NCBI GenBank assembly: GCA_022575985.1
Contig: JAKSXM010000014.1
Span: 19,096,001-19,160,000, forward strand
DNA: 64,000 nucleotides
From: Anagrus nilaparvatae
Taxonomy: Eukaryota; Arthropoda; Insecta; Hymenoptera; Mymaridae
Reading direction: 5' to 3'
Part shown: positions 37,175 to 47,825 of the stretch, one piece after another
Numbering within the stretch: position 1 is the stretch's first letter
Layout: the number at the start of each line of letters is the position of its first letter
The notes under the pieces: generated by a model
What the model was told of the DNA's origin: nothing
What the model saw: the letters and a program-made list of their open reading frames with translations, nothing else
The model's database searches: none
Made by a program: the position numbers and the translations under genes

Positions 37175-39296
37175 TTAACAAGTTTTTGGAATTGATAATT
37201 GAATCCCATATAAATTATCCATTAAGGCTGTCAATGTTCCAATAAACAAGCACATTAAAGCATTTGGTTTTGAAAAATTCAATTTTTTTAATGTTTTCAT
37301 ATCATCTGCTAAGGTTTGAATTTCTGTTATATTGTAAGAATAATCAACATTCAAACAATTATTTTGAATTTTTGCCCATTTTGTAAGTAATTTAATAATA
37401 ACTTTATTTTCCATCTCCACTGGCTAAAAATGTGTTATGAAAATTTTTAATTTTTATTGTTATAATAAATGGCATTACTTTAAAAATTCATTTTTGAAAC
37501 TTACATTTTCTAAGCTTGATAAAAGAGGCCAATTATTTAAGCAAGCTTCACATTCACATGGCAAATTAAATTTATCTTTATGATTAACTTGTCTTTCATA
37601 CTTAGTTTTGTAGAAAAAAAATCCAAATAAACTAATGGTTATCTAAAAATTGTTGATTTATTTTTAGTAAAATTTATTGATTTTATATACTTATTTTCAG
37701 ATACTTACTATCGAAGATTTTTTTATCGGTTCAATACAATAATAAATCAATTTATTATCTTCAGTAAATAGAAAACTAACATTAGGACTGCAAGAGTGCT
37801 TAAAGAAGCAGTTGATGGGTACCATGCAAATTCCTCTGACTTTTTCTGTAGTTTTATCAAAATCTGATTTTAATAAATGTTTATCAGACATTTCACCAAC
37901 CTGTAATTAAACAATATATAACTAAATCAATTGAATAAAAAAAGGTTAATACACACTTTTGTATTTGAAACTTACAGCTAAACAATATTTCTTAATAACT
38001 AGAGACACTTTTAACAAAAGTGCAGTAATGAATAAAACATTTTCATTTTTTAAAAAGTTATTTAAATTTCCATAAATATAATGAGTGCCAAATATTTTTG
38101 TAAACTTGGCCATTATCGATGTTGCTATTAAGCAATCTTTGCTTAAATAATTAATATATTCTGGCTCATAATCAATATGCAAACTGTAAAAGATTTCTAT
38201 GTCCTCAGAAAATACTTTTTTTCTTGTATCCTCAATATTTTTATCTGAAAAAGTTAACAATTTAAGAATTTTAGTACCAAAAAATTCAAGAAATGTATAA
38301 AAAAAATTTTTAACTTGATAGACATTCGCCAACAGCTTCCAACTTGTCTTTTAACTTCAAAACACCTCCAGCTTTTCTAATGCTCATAATAATTATTCTT
38401 AATCCAAGTCTACTATAATAGTTTACTGTATTTTCAAAAGGAATCAAAGGAAAAATAATACATTCAATTTCATGATAAAGTTCCCAAGCTTTCTTTTTAC
38501 AAAAATCCGAGCAGTAAACTGATAATGAACAAGCATGGCAAGGAACACTAGTCCAAGAAAAAGACAAACAATGATGACAAAAAATATAAGCTTCTTTGCA
38601 ACTTATTGTTGTCATATTTAATCGTTGTGCACAAATTATTTCTCCTGGTTTTAAATCATGAGTTGCTTTTAAACACCATTCGTTATCTGTATTTTCCATT
38701 TCTATTCCATTTAAACCAATACCATCGAGGTAATTTTTATTTAATTTTTTTGAAACGGCAATTTTTCCTTCTCTATATACAGTTTTTGTTTTATTTAACA
38801 AAGTTATTAATTCTTCTTTATTAACAGTTTCTAATTTTATAACTTCATTAAATAAAATTTTAGTTTCGCTCAAAATTTTCTTTTTTTCTTTTTTGTTTAA
38901 AGCAACCAGACACTTGACATATCTACACAATATTTTAAACTTTAAAATGTTACATTTTGTTATATTTAAAGCTTGCTTAATATCAATAATACTTTCATCA
39001 AATTTTTTCATATGCATTAAAATTGATGACCTTTTTGAATATGCTAAAGCAAGTTCTTCAGTTTTGAACGGAGCACTTGCAATACATTGCGTATATAATT
39101 TCCATATTTGTTTATGATCTTCATCCGTATGATTAATTTTTTTATACAAACTATTTCCTTGTTTACGATAAAAATTAAAATCTTTTAACGATTTAGTTGG
39201 TAAATCTGGATTACTTCGCTCTATTATATCCTCAATCATATTCTGAACTTCAGGTTCATTAAATTTTTGCAAAATAAATTTCATTTCTAACTCCAT
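37175..39296 (-). CDS. SET and MYND domain-containing protein 4-like (SMYD4), probably catalytically degenerate
   Basis: Five exons on minus: 38315-39296, 37976-38244, 37709-37900, 37505-37642, 37175-37423, all phase-consistent, giving 609 aa (human SMYD4 is about 800). Residues ~40-150 form TPR-like helices. A MYND zinc finger runs from about 240 to 279 (CHHC, CHAC, YCSDFC, HEIEC). SET-domain sequence surrounds it, with the motif KHSCSPN at 451-457 and a post-SET cluster CECEAC near 510-515. SMYD proteins methylate lysines using S-adenosylmethionine. Here the Asn of the usual NHSC motif is Lys (451), and the Tyr of the usual CYGPH-like motif appears as Phe in SLFGFFF (about 487), so methyltransferase activity is doubtful. 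The TPR region and MYND finger look intact and could still bind partners. A CACGTG E-box lies about 345 bp upstream. Start is the first in-frame ATG; a second Met is at residue 5. Confidence 0.85.
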
Positions 39297-39639
39297 GTCT
39301 GGTGTTTCTAATTAATAATAGAAGTCGGAATCCTTATGAATAAGTTTTATGACATAGCAGATGATATACCAAAACATAAGCTTGAAACTAGTAAACAGAC
39401 ATACCTACCTATATGATATTTATAAAAGTATTCAATAATATAAACAGATTTTAAGTACCATCTTATTGCAATATATATTTTTCACCAACTGATTCAAAGT
39501 TCATGTGAAATTTTTAATAAATATTTATTATATTTAGTATACTAAAACAAAAATGAAAATAAAAATCTTTGTTATTATTTAACAGTCTTGCCTTTTGTTT
39601 TGTTAGGTGTGTGGTATTTTTCAAGGGGTTTTGTTTAAT

Positions 39640-39645
39640 CACGTG
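39640..39645. promoter_or_regulatory. CACGTG E-box upstream of SMYD4-like gene
   Basis: A canonical bHLH-zip (Myc/Max, USF, MITF type) site in the 39297-40042 intergenic stretch, about 345 bp before the SMYD4-like ATG. A CCAATCA motif lies about 25 bp away towards higher coordinates. The rest of this stretch shows nothing recognisable. Confidence 0.35.
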
Positions 39646-40042
39646 TTTTAATTTTTTATTCATCAACCAATCAGCAATCAGCATGTAAAAAAAAGCCGCT
39701 ATAAATTTAAAAGAATTTTTACTTAAAAAATAATTTTTATTTTAATAAAACAAAAATCAATTGACTTTTTTCTGGTAGTTATCATTAATATTTTAAGAAA
39801 ACCCAAAATAAATTCTGAAATTTTTGCAAAAAGTAATGCCCAAGAATAATCATATAAGTACTCATATTTTTTCAGTTACTGCTTCCAATAGTATAAATAA
39901 AATACTGAATTTTTAAAGAAATAAAAAAAAAACCATTTATTGAACAAAAAATATAATGCAGTAATATTTAAAATTAATAAATAATTATGTAATAAAAAAA
40001 AAAATATAAGTAAATATATTTAAGTAAGTAAATCATACAAGA

Positions 40043-42885
40043 TTATTTATTTTCACAATCCTTCGCAATCATTTGAGTTATTCGGACCTAAAAATTTTAA
40101 AATCAAGTTATATTTTATTGATTGGTATATATAATGAAGCTGAAAAATGTAAAAATCTTACCGGCGTAACAAATGAATTTGCAACAGAATCATGCGAACC
40201 ACTGGATTTTTCAGGGATTGAAGGAAGAAGTTTATCAATTTCAATTTTTAAATTAGGATTTTCTTTTAAAATTTTGTTAGTGGCTGCATGTGCTACTAAA
40301 TGTACTGATTCAGCATCAATATAATTATCATCTGTCCACAAAGGACACCTATGTAAACATATAAATTATATGTAGTTAAAAAATTTTGAATAAATTAAAA
40401 AAAACTTACAATTCATAATTAGAGCCTCCTTGGGCATTAAAATGCTCATAATCTACGTTTTTAGCATCACAAAGATAACACATTTTTGCTGAGCATGAAC
40501 AAACAATCATATTGCATTGATTTGATGCTTCCTTTATAAATTTTTTATCACAATTATAACATTTCCTAACAATCGCTTCTGTCATCTTTTCTTCAATCAA
40601 AAGTCTACTCTTATCTATCTTTTCCAATTCATCACACTGGTAAGGTATGTGACTTATTTTTTTGCATTTCCTAAAAATAAAAAGGAAATGAAATTTTTTT
40701 AATAAAGTAGTATAATGAGAAACTTTATATATACCTGCAACTTTCTTTCATACAATCAGAACACTTGAAAATATTATCTTCTTTGGACAGAATATAAGAA
40801 AATCCACAGAATGGACATGATTCTAAACCTTCAATTTTTGCATTTTTAAGTTCATGAATTTGATGATTTTTAAACAGTATTTCAAATGTTTTAGGATTCA
40901 ATGCTTTTTTAAGCATATCAAAGGAAAATAAACTATCACATGAAAAACATGGAATACTGTACATCCCATTATTAATATTTATATCTGTTCCTTTTCTCAA
41001 GCAGTCGAAACAAAATTTATGATCCTTATCACAAATGCAAATTTCTTCAGGCAAACATTCTTTTGAAAAACAACTCTGACATTCGATTAATTTTTCTTCT
41101 TGCTATACTTGAAAAAATTTACCTTAATATTAAATAAATTTTAATATAATACTCAAAATTTATATACCTTATACTTGGAAAACAACATTTCTCTTTCTTG
41201 CTTTTTTACATCATAATAGCTTTTTATTTTTTCTTTATTTACAATAAAACTCATTTCTTGCAATAATGAAACATCAATAATATCATCTAATAAATTAATA
41301 TTTACAATATTAATATTAAATTCCTTATTCTCAATTTTAAAATTATGCAAATTGTTTACTGTTTGTGTTAAATTAAAATTCTGTGATTCGTACTTTTCAG
41401 AAATCATTCTTTCCTGTGTAAAAGACATCCAATAATGTAAAATTATGAATTTGTTTTAAAATAATAACTTTTACCTCACAATCTGGAAATAAACTTTTTA
41501 AAAACTGATAGCCAATCTGGCTAAACTTACAAAATCTATTTTCACCTTCAAACTCTTTAAATGGGTCATAGACTATTTCTAAATATTGAATGACATTGAA
41601 ATTATTGAAATAAATTTTCAACAAATTTTCATTTTTAGTTTTATTTAAACTTTGAATTTTTGTAACATATGTCTTATTTTGTAAATTTATATCTATAAAT
41701 TCTAAAATTTTTTCTTCATCATTATTATTTTCTATGAAATTCTTTATATATGATGGTTCAGCATCCGGAAATATGCTTTTTAAAGAAACACACTTTTGTT
41801 CGATGCTCATAGCGTTAAAGTCCACCCTTAATTCAGTTTCTTCCATTTCTTCATTTTGATTATTATTATTCTCTCCTTCCAATAGAAAAAGATCAATCAA
41901 TAAATCAAGCATAAAATTTTGATGATTCTGACAATAGCGTCTTAAAAATTTAAAGCAAACTTTTTTTATGCAAGAATGTTCCACATTAGTAAAAATGGCT
42001 TGTATTCTATGCCTAACTTCATCAAAGCGGTGTTTTTCATTTAATCGAAGCAAATTATCACAAAAATCCAGCTGTGATAGATTTACATCCATTTTTAAAT
42101 AAAAGTACAAAGGTTTTAGTGAATATGTTCTTATACTGTGTAGAATCCAATTAAAATGTACTATTAATATTTGATCATCTGTTTCTAAAGTTAAAGAAAA
42201 ATTTTAATAATAAATACGAACCAAAACTTAGCCTTTTTTTGTATTATTTACCTATAATATCATCGAAGGCATTTTCTTCAAACTTTGAGACTAGAATAAT
42301 TCTCAATTTGTTGACTGATGATTTTAATTCTTGAATGGTTGATACAATTGTTCCACCATTTGTAGAAATTATACTCTGAAAATGTTGTAAATAAAAGAAA
42401 ATCATTAAGTACTGAATATTTGATATTCATATTAAATTTAAAATATTTTATACATTTAAATCATTTAGAGAAGAACTGTCTCTATCTTCAAATAGAGCAT
42501 CAAAATCAGGAGTCATTCCCAAAAAAAAAATGAAATTTGAAAACAAATTGTATTCTCCTAAACGAGAATTTCTTGATATGTATTGTTTCAGACAAGGATC
42601 TTTCACTTCATAATTTTCTTCATCCAACAATTCGTTATTATTATTAATACAATCTAAAATCCATTGGTATGATATAATAAATTTTTTATTAGCGATTCCC
42701 AATATATATTTTGCATTTTCATAGCAACCATTGTAATCTTCAAAATTGTTTTGCACAATAATATGTGTAACATTTGTGTTAAATTCTTCTTCATAATTAA
42801 AATTTAAATTATTAGTAAAATCTTTAACTATTTCTATTTGATTATCTTCTAAATTACAAACAGTTATAAAGCATTTTCTTGACAT
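40043..42885 (-). CDS. Tandem BRCT domains fused to RNF216-type RBR E3 ubiquitin ligase
   Basis: Eight exons on minus: 42454-42885, 42252-42375, 41475-42184, 41168-41413, 40735-41102, 40410-40670, 40162-40348, 40043-40087, all phases agreeing, giving 790 aa. Residues ~1-95 are a BRCT domain most like BRCA1 BRCT1 (AKYILGI, then SYQWILDC with Trp75); ~110-215 are a second BRCT (STNGGTIVS, then HFNWILHSI with Trp198). The frame runs without a stop into a helical region with a CUE-like segment (~311-356, KSIFPDAEPSYI). An RBR module follows: RING1 ~512-565 (CQSC..CICDKDHKFCFDC..PCFSC), IBR ~600-640, RING2 from ~664 (CYNCDKKF..CNMIVCSC..MCYLC) with candidate catalytic Cys679, then the RNF216-like tail (CPLWTDDN). 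RBR ligases pass ubiquitin through a cysteine thioester; tandem BRCTs bind phosphopeptides. RNF216 normally has no BRCT, so this looks like a fusion. Separate transcripts starting at internal Met211 or Met217 are the main alternative. Confidence 0.85.
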
Positions 42886-44024
42886 TTTCTAGAAACATAA
42901 AAAGAAATTTTTTTAATTTGAAAAAAAATTAAATGTACGTTTGCTCAGAAAAAATATTTAATATATCCAAATATCGATTTAAATAATTTATTGCTTATAT
43001 CGAGGCTTATATATTTTAATGTTGTTTTAATTGTAAATCATATACGAAAAACGATGTAATATTCTAATTAATAAAAATGTAAAATACATAGCTACTCTGT
43101 CCTCAAAGAGATATGTATCAAAAACCTCATCATCTGAATTTTTCAGACAGACATTTTATTCAATAAGAGAATTTTGATTTGTTATTATAGCTCTTAATTA
43201 TATCTGTTACTTATAAAAAAGGATTCAGAATACCTGAATTTTCAATATGTAATATATTACATACCAATATTATAAATAATTTTTTCTTTTAATGAAAAAT
43301 TTTATGCCACACTGAATGCGTCGTACTTCACTTTCCAAAACTAACGTTCTTTTCACTTTGTTTCGGCTTATTGTTTTTCTTTTGTTTAAAATGGCGGTTT
43401 ACAAGTTATTATATTATTGTTGGAAATTATTAAGAGACAAAACAAATGCGACGATCGGTCCTGTATATTTTACAATTCTATACATATCAAATCTGTGTAC
43501 AAACTGATAAGGTAGTTCTATTAATATAATAAGAATATAACTCAATAACAACAAAAATTTAATTGGCAAAACAGATCTTTTGTTCAAAAATTTCTTGACT
43601 TTTCCCAATTTTTATTTTTCCTCTTTATATAGATACTTATAGCCAAAGATGTTTTATATATATAACGACTTACATATTTTATATTTTATTAATTTCCGAT
43701 AATTCTTAGGAAAGTTAATTTTGATAAATGTATAAATTTAGTTTTCTAAAATAACATCAGACAATCAGCTGAAAAAGGATCTATCTGCAAAATTTGAAAA
43801 CAAATAGCGCCGAATGCGCGCATACTTCAGCAAGTCCAGAAGCAAGTCATATGCAGCCATGGATACACAAAGTTGTGTATCCATGTATGCAGCGCCGCGG
43901 GGATTTTTCACAACGCATGTTATCAACGCAGTTATCGCAATATATTTTATTGATATCAAATATTTGATGATCCATTTTATTTGATGGTTCTTCATAGATA
44001 TTTGCAATTCGTAAACAAATAATA
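42886..44024. promoter_or_regulatory. Divergent intergenic region: BRCT-RNF216 gene / NUDT19-like gene
   Basis: The two genes point away from each other across 1.1 kb, so this region should hold both promoters. The NUDT19 side has a less AT-rich patch (43800-43920) with a 26-bp palindrome. Small open frames near 43316-43608 overlap on both strands and are not convincing genes. Confidence 0.5.
43859..43884. repeat. Perfect 12-bp-arm palindrome
   Basis: ATGGATACACAA, spacer AG, TTGTGTATCCAT: a perfect inverted repeat about 140 bp upstream of the NUDT19-like ATG. It could be a dimeric protein-binding site or a chance hairpin. Confidence 0.6.
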
Positions 44025-45364
44025 ATGGAAACATGGAAAGAATGCTCGAGTCTTATTATAGCAGCTCATAATAATATCAATTCTCCTGAAATGCATGCAA
44101 GAACAAGAGATCAATTTGTATAATTTTTTTTTTTTAATTTCTTACAAATATTCTATTGGAATAACAATTATATAATTATACTTTAAATGTTTTAGAATTT
44201 TTATGATTATAAATTTTTACTTCTAAAACGCAATCAAAATTCAAATATTTTACCAGGTGCATATGTTTTTCCTGGTGGATCCATTGAACTTGAAGACTCA
44301 AGCATTAAATGGTATGATCTTTTTCATTTATTTGGTATAAATAAAGAGAATTTTAAAAACTTGAGTTTAAATGAAATAGATAAACCTTTTATATTTCAAT
44401 CAAAAGACGGTTCCTTACCTCGTGAAATATCTTTAAGAATATCTGCCATAAGAGAAACTTTTGAAGAATGTGGTATTTTAATTTGTAAAAAATTATTTGT
44501 ACCTTATTCCAATTTTAAATGGGCAGAATATTATCAATGTAAATATAAATATTCATAATTGAGAAAAGTTGGCACCAATTTTTCATTAATTTTTAGTGTC
44601 ACAAAAGGAATTGGAATTTTGGCAAGCCAAAGTTCATTCTAATGCAAGCGAGTTTTTTAACATGTGCATGGAATTGCATTGTTATCCAAATTTGTGGGCC
44701 TTAAGCGAATGGAGCAATTGGTTAACTCCTACAACATTTCCTTCAGTAAGACGTTTTAACGTTATATTCTTCATTACTCTTATGCCAAGTATACCTTTCA
44801 CTAAATATGAAAAAATAGAAATGGAAGATTTAATAGTAACCATTTAAAAGTGTAATTTTTAAATTCAAATTTAATATTTATTATAACAAAAAAAAATTTT
44901 TTTTTTAGTGGACTACACCAAAAATTTTAAATTCAGAAAATTTTTTGCCTCCACCTCAACAATATGAAATTTCAAGATTAGAGAAATTCTTAAATATTAA
45001 AGATTTATACAACCATCTTTGTAGACCTAACAAATCTAGAATATTAACAAAATTACCAGTAAGGTTATCATATTTTTAAAATTTCATTTAATTTATAAAT
45101 ATTAATAATTTTTATTATAATTTGTAGGTGATAGTAGAATTGTCTGATGGAATAGTTCAATTGTTACCAGGAGACATAATGTACCCAAAAAAAATTGATT
45201 TAGAGAAGCAACAAGTGATCAATGAATCTTCAAAAAGTATTGAAGATTTCAGAAATGAAAGTAACATTTTAAATAGGATAGAGTGGTTTAATAATGATTT
45301 TACAAAAATTTCTCTTAAGAAATCGTCAGATTTTGAAAGTTTTAATTTAAAAAACAAATTATGA
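44025..45364 (+). CDS. NUDT19-like nudix hydrolase (acyl-CoA/CoA diphosphatase family)
   Basis: Five exons: 44025-44117, 44196-44538, 44597-44835, 44909-45058, 45128-45364, phase-consistent, 353 aa (human NUDT19 about 375). The N-terminus begins the nudix fold; PGAYVFPGG at about 51-59 is the start of the nudix motif, and RETFEECG at about 117-124 gives the metal-binding RExxEE core. They are separated by an insertion, as is characteristic of NUDT19. The conserved downstream block (LSEWSNWLTP, RRFNVIFF, PPPQQYE) also matches the family. NUDT19 hydrolyses CoA and acyl-CoA esters in peroxisomes. The C-terminus here is NKL, which resembles a non-canonical peroxisomal targeting signal 1. The gene converges on KIFBP with 196 bp between stops. 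Frame and splice signals (for example TTA ATA|GTAACC, TTTTAG|TGG) support the model. Confidence 0.87.
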
Positions 45365-45560
45365 GTTTTCAACATAATTTTAATTTAATAATTTAACAAT
45401 CAAATCAATAATAATTTATATTAATTTTTTTAATTTATTAATAGTAATTATATTATTAATTGTTGTGATTTTCTACTATAAAAAGTTTACAAATAAAATT
45501 AACTGTTAAGACAAAATTTAGAGCAATAATAAAGTCTTTAACTTTTATATAGGTATAAAC

Positions 45561-47324
45561 TTAAGAATTTTTAATTTCCTCGTTAAGTTTTTGAATTTTA
45601 ACCGGAAGTAATTTAACAAAATCTTTACATATACTTAATTCAACCGCCATTAAATTTTGAGCGTCAGGATTTTTTTCACAATAATTAACTAAAAATTTAT
45701 AAGAATTAAGACTTTCTTTAACATTTTCTAATTGCAATTTTTTATCATATGTTATGAATTTATTATATAGTCTTCCAAGATGAAAATACGAACACAAAAC
45801 TGGTTTAACTAAATTTTCCGGAATTTTGTTTTCCAAAATATTTACAGAATGAAGAAAACTCTTAAAATTTAAAATAGCTGATTTGGTTAAATTATTTATT
45901 TTATTTAAGACATTAGGAGACGGCCGTTCATCGGTGGCTTTTAACTTGTCAATCTTAATATCTAAAATTTCTGAATACGTTTCTCCCAATTCTATCCAAA
46001 TTTCTTGAAAAACAGCTAAGTAATATTTTTCATTCAATTGACTTTTAACTGCTTCTAATAAATCAATTCGCCTTTTGTGCATTTTAGCTTGACGATCTTC
46101 ATTTTCTTCAAAAAAGGCGAGATTTTTGAATGCTTGAGATGTATCTTGAATTATTTGTACATAATCTGAAGCATGTTCACTTAGAGTGTAATATGACTTT
46201 GCATCATCTAACCATTTTTGCACATTTAAAAATACTTTTCTAGCATCATTAAAATCCAACAAGTATTCATCAGTGACGCTATTACTAATATTAGAAGCAA
46301 TCATTCTAAATTTTAAATTCTCTAGTTGATTCAAGTTTATTTCTGAATTTTTTTCATCTTCTTTAGATTTTTGATCTTTTTCATCATTAGTTCCACTTTG
46401 CATCAATCTATCTCTAGACATACTCAAAAGCAGTATACCATACTTTGCCCAGCATCTAGAAACATCAGCACTTCTGTGCTTAAAGTTTTCCCATTTAGCA
46501 GCAATTTCTTCAGTTTCACCTTTTTCACTAGTTTCTAATTTTAATGCATCTTCGTATTTTCCAAGTATGTATGTAGCCGCTGATAAATGGTGTCTTGCTT
46601 GAGTAAAGCACTCTTTTTCCATAAAAAATTGTGACAAAGTAGCAGCATTTAACGCCCAGTCTATACTATCAAAATCTTGTTGTTCTAATTGCCTTTCCAG
46701 CGTCATGTGACAGTATATTGCAGATTTCAAGAAATATTCTAAACTTCCATATATTTGTGCTAGATAATACAAAGTGAGTGTGTGCAATTTTTCAAGAATA
46801 ATATCGGATGGTGGGTCATTTGTATCTATAACTCCTAGTAATTCTGCCATGCTAACTGGAGAACAGTCTGTATTAATTTCTTTGAAAGTTTTATAAATTA
46901 TTTCTGCATTTTCCAAATAATTTTTAGCTTTTATTGCTTCATCACGTTTAGACCATAAAATACCCAATTGATTAAGAGTACTAATTAAAGTCAATATGGT
47001 TTTGGGCTGAATATTATCTAATCCTAGAATATCCAGACAGTTTAAAAGATGTTCTTCTCCAGTTGATAATTCTTCAGTGTCAATTGCTATTATACCTAGG
47101 TTAAAATAAATTACTCCAAGTATCAAACTAGTTTCAGGCTCATTTTGCTTTGAATTGTCAACTGAACTATGCAATAGATTTAGCATATTTTTTAAGATAT
47201 CACGAGCTGCATATTTACTTTTATATGGTTCATTATCAGGATCATTACTTTCGTTTAGCAAACTTTTTACTGATAAATATTTTTCTTTTAGTTCGGTTTT
47301 TATAGCTTCACTTGGGTATGTCAT
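45561..47324 (-). CDS. KIFBP: KIF-binding protein (kinesin-binding TPR protein)
   Basis: A single uninterrupted frame of 587 aa, close to the ~620 aa of vertebrate KIFBP, matching it along its length: N-terminal segment, then TPR helices with motifs such as YYLAQIYGSLEYFLKSA, CHMTLERQL and DWALNAATLSQFFMEKECF, and a C-terminal TPR half. There is no signal peptide or membrane segment. KIFBP is a cytosolic protein that binds the motor domains of certain kinesins (KIF1B, KIF15, KIF18A among others), blocks their microtubule binding and is needed for neuronal development. The lack of introns is unusual beside its multi-exon neighbours. It is divergent with the homocysteine methyltransferase gene (501 bp between ATGs), with a CACGTG motif between them. 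The start is the first Met of the frame; no competing upstream ATG in frame is seen. Confidence 0.9.
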   Translation of the reverse strand: MTYPSEAIKTELKEKYLSVKSLLNESNDPDNEPYKSKYAARDILKNMLNLLHSSVDNSKQNEPETSLILGVIYFNLGIIAIDTEELSTGEEHLLNCLDILGLDNIQPKTILTLISTLNQLGILWSKRDEAIKAKNYLENAEIIYKTFKEINTDCSPVSMAELLGVIDTNDPPSDIILEKLHTLTLYYLAQIYGSLEYFLKSAIYCHMTLERQLEQQDFDSIDWALNAATLSQFFMEKECFTQARHHLSAATYILGKYEDALKLETSEKGETEEIAAKWENFKHRSADVSRCWAKYGILLLSMSRDRLMQSGTNDEKDQKSKEDEKNSEINLNQLENLKFRMIASNISNSVTDEYLLDFNDARKVFLNVQKWLDDAKSYYTLSEHASDYVQIIQDTSQAFKNLAFFEENEDRQAKMHKRRIDLLEAVKSQLNEKYYLAVFQEIWIELGETYSEILDIKIDKLKATDERPSPNVLNKINNLTKSAILNFKSFLHSVNILENKIPENLVKPVLCSYFHLGRLYNKFITYDKKLQLENVKESLNSYKFLVNYCEKNPDAQNLMAVELSICKDFVKLLPVKIQKLNEEIKNS

Positions 47325-47825
47325 GTTTCTAATTCAATTAATTCTAAATTTATTTAAATAAAATTATTCTAATTTCTTGTGCACTCTTTTATTCTTTTAT
47401 ATTTATTGATGTTATTTTTAAGGTTATAAACACTTTTTTTGCGCTAAATTCAAATAATATACAACGCACGTGTGACGTGCGGTACACGAACGAGACAATA
47501 ATTGAATAATATTTATTGCAATAATAACACGCTATAATAATGTAATACAAAAGTATATGTATATTTATAAATAATATATTTACAAAAAATAATTTAATAT
47601 TAATTAGAAAATCTCAAAAGACTTGACTGTTATAATTCCTACATATTTCTTTAATTACGCATTATAGGTTTATTTATTAATCATTTATATTTTATTATTC
47701 ATTTCCAGAGTTCTTACTTTTGAGAGAATAAATTATTCAAATGAAAAATTATTTAAAAGTTTTCCTGAACTCACTGCGTTTTATGAAATTCGATTAAATA
47801 AAAATATAATTTTCAGAAACTGAAA
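47325..47825. promoter_or_regulatory. Bidirectional promoter region, KIFBP / homocysteine methyltransferase
   Basis: The 501-bp interval between divergent start codons holds GCACGTGTGACGTGC at 47466-47480. It contains a CACGTG E-box (47467-47472) overlapping a TGACGTG CRE-like word, and stands out against AT-rich flanks. About 143 bp from the KIFBP ATG and 354 bp from the methyltransferase ATG. Confidence 0.45.

Noticed and set aside
43316..43608. Small overlapping frames on both strands in the divergent promoter
   Set aside because: No conserved motif, mutually antisense and short; chance frames are likely.
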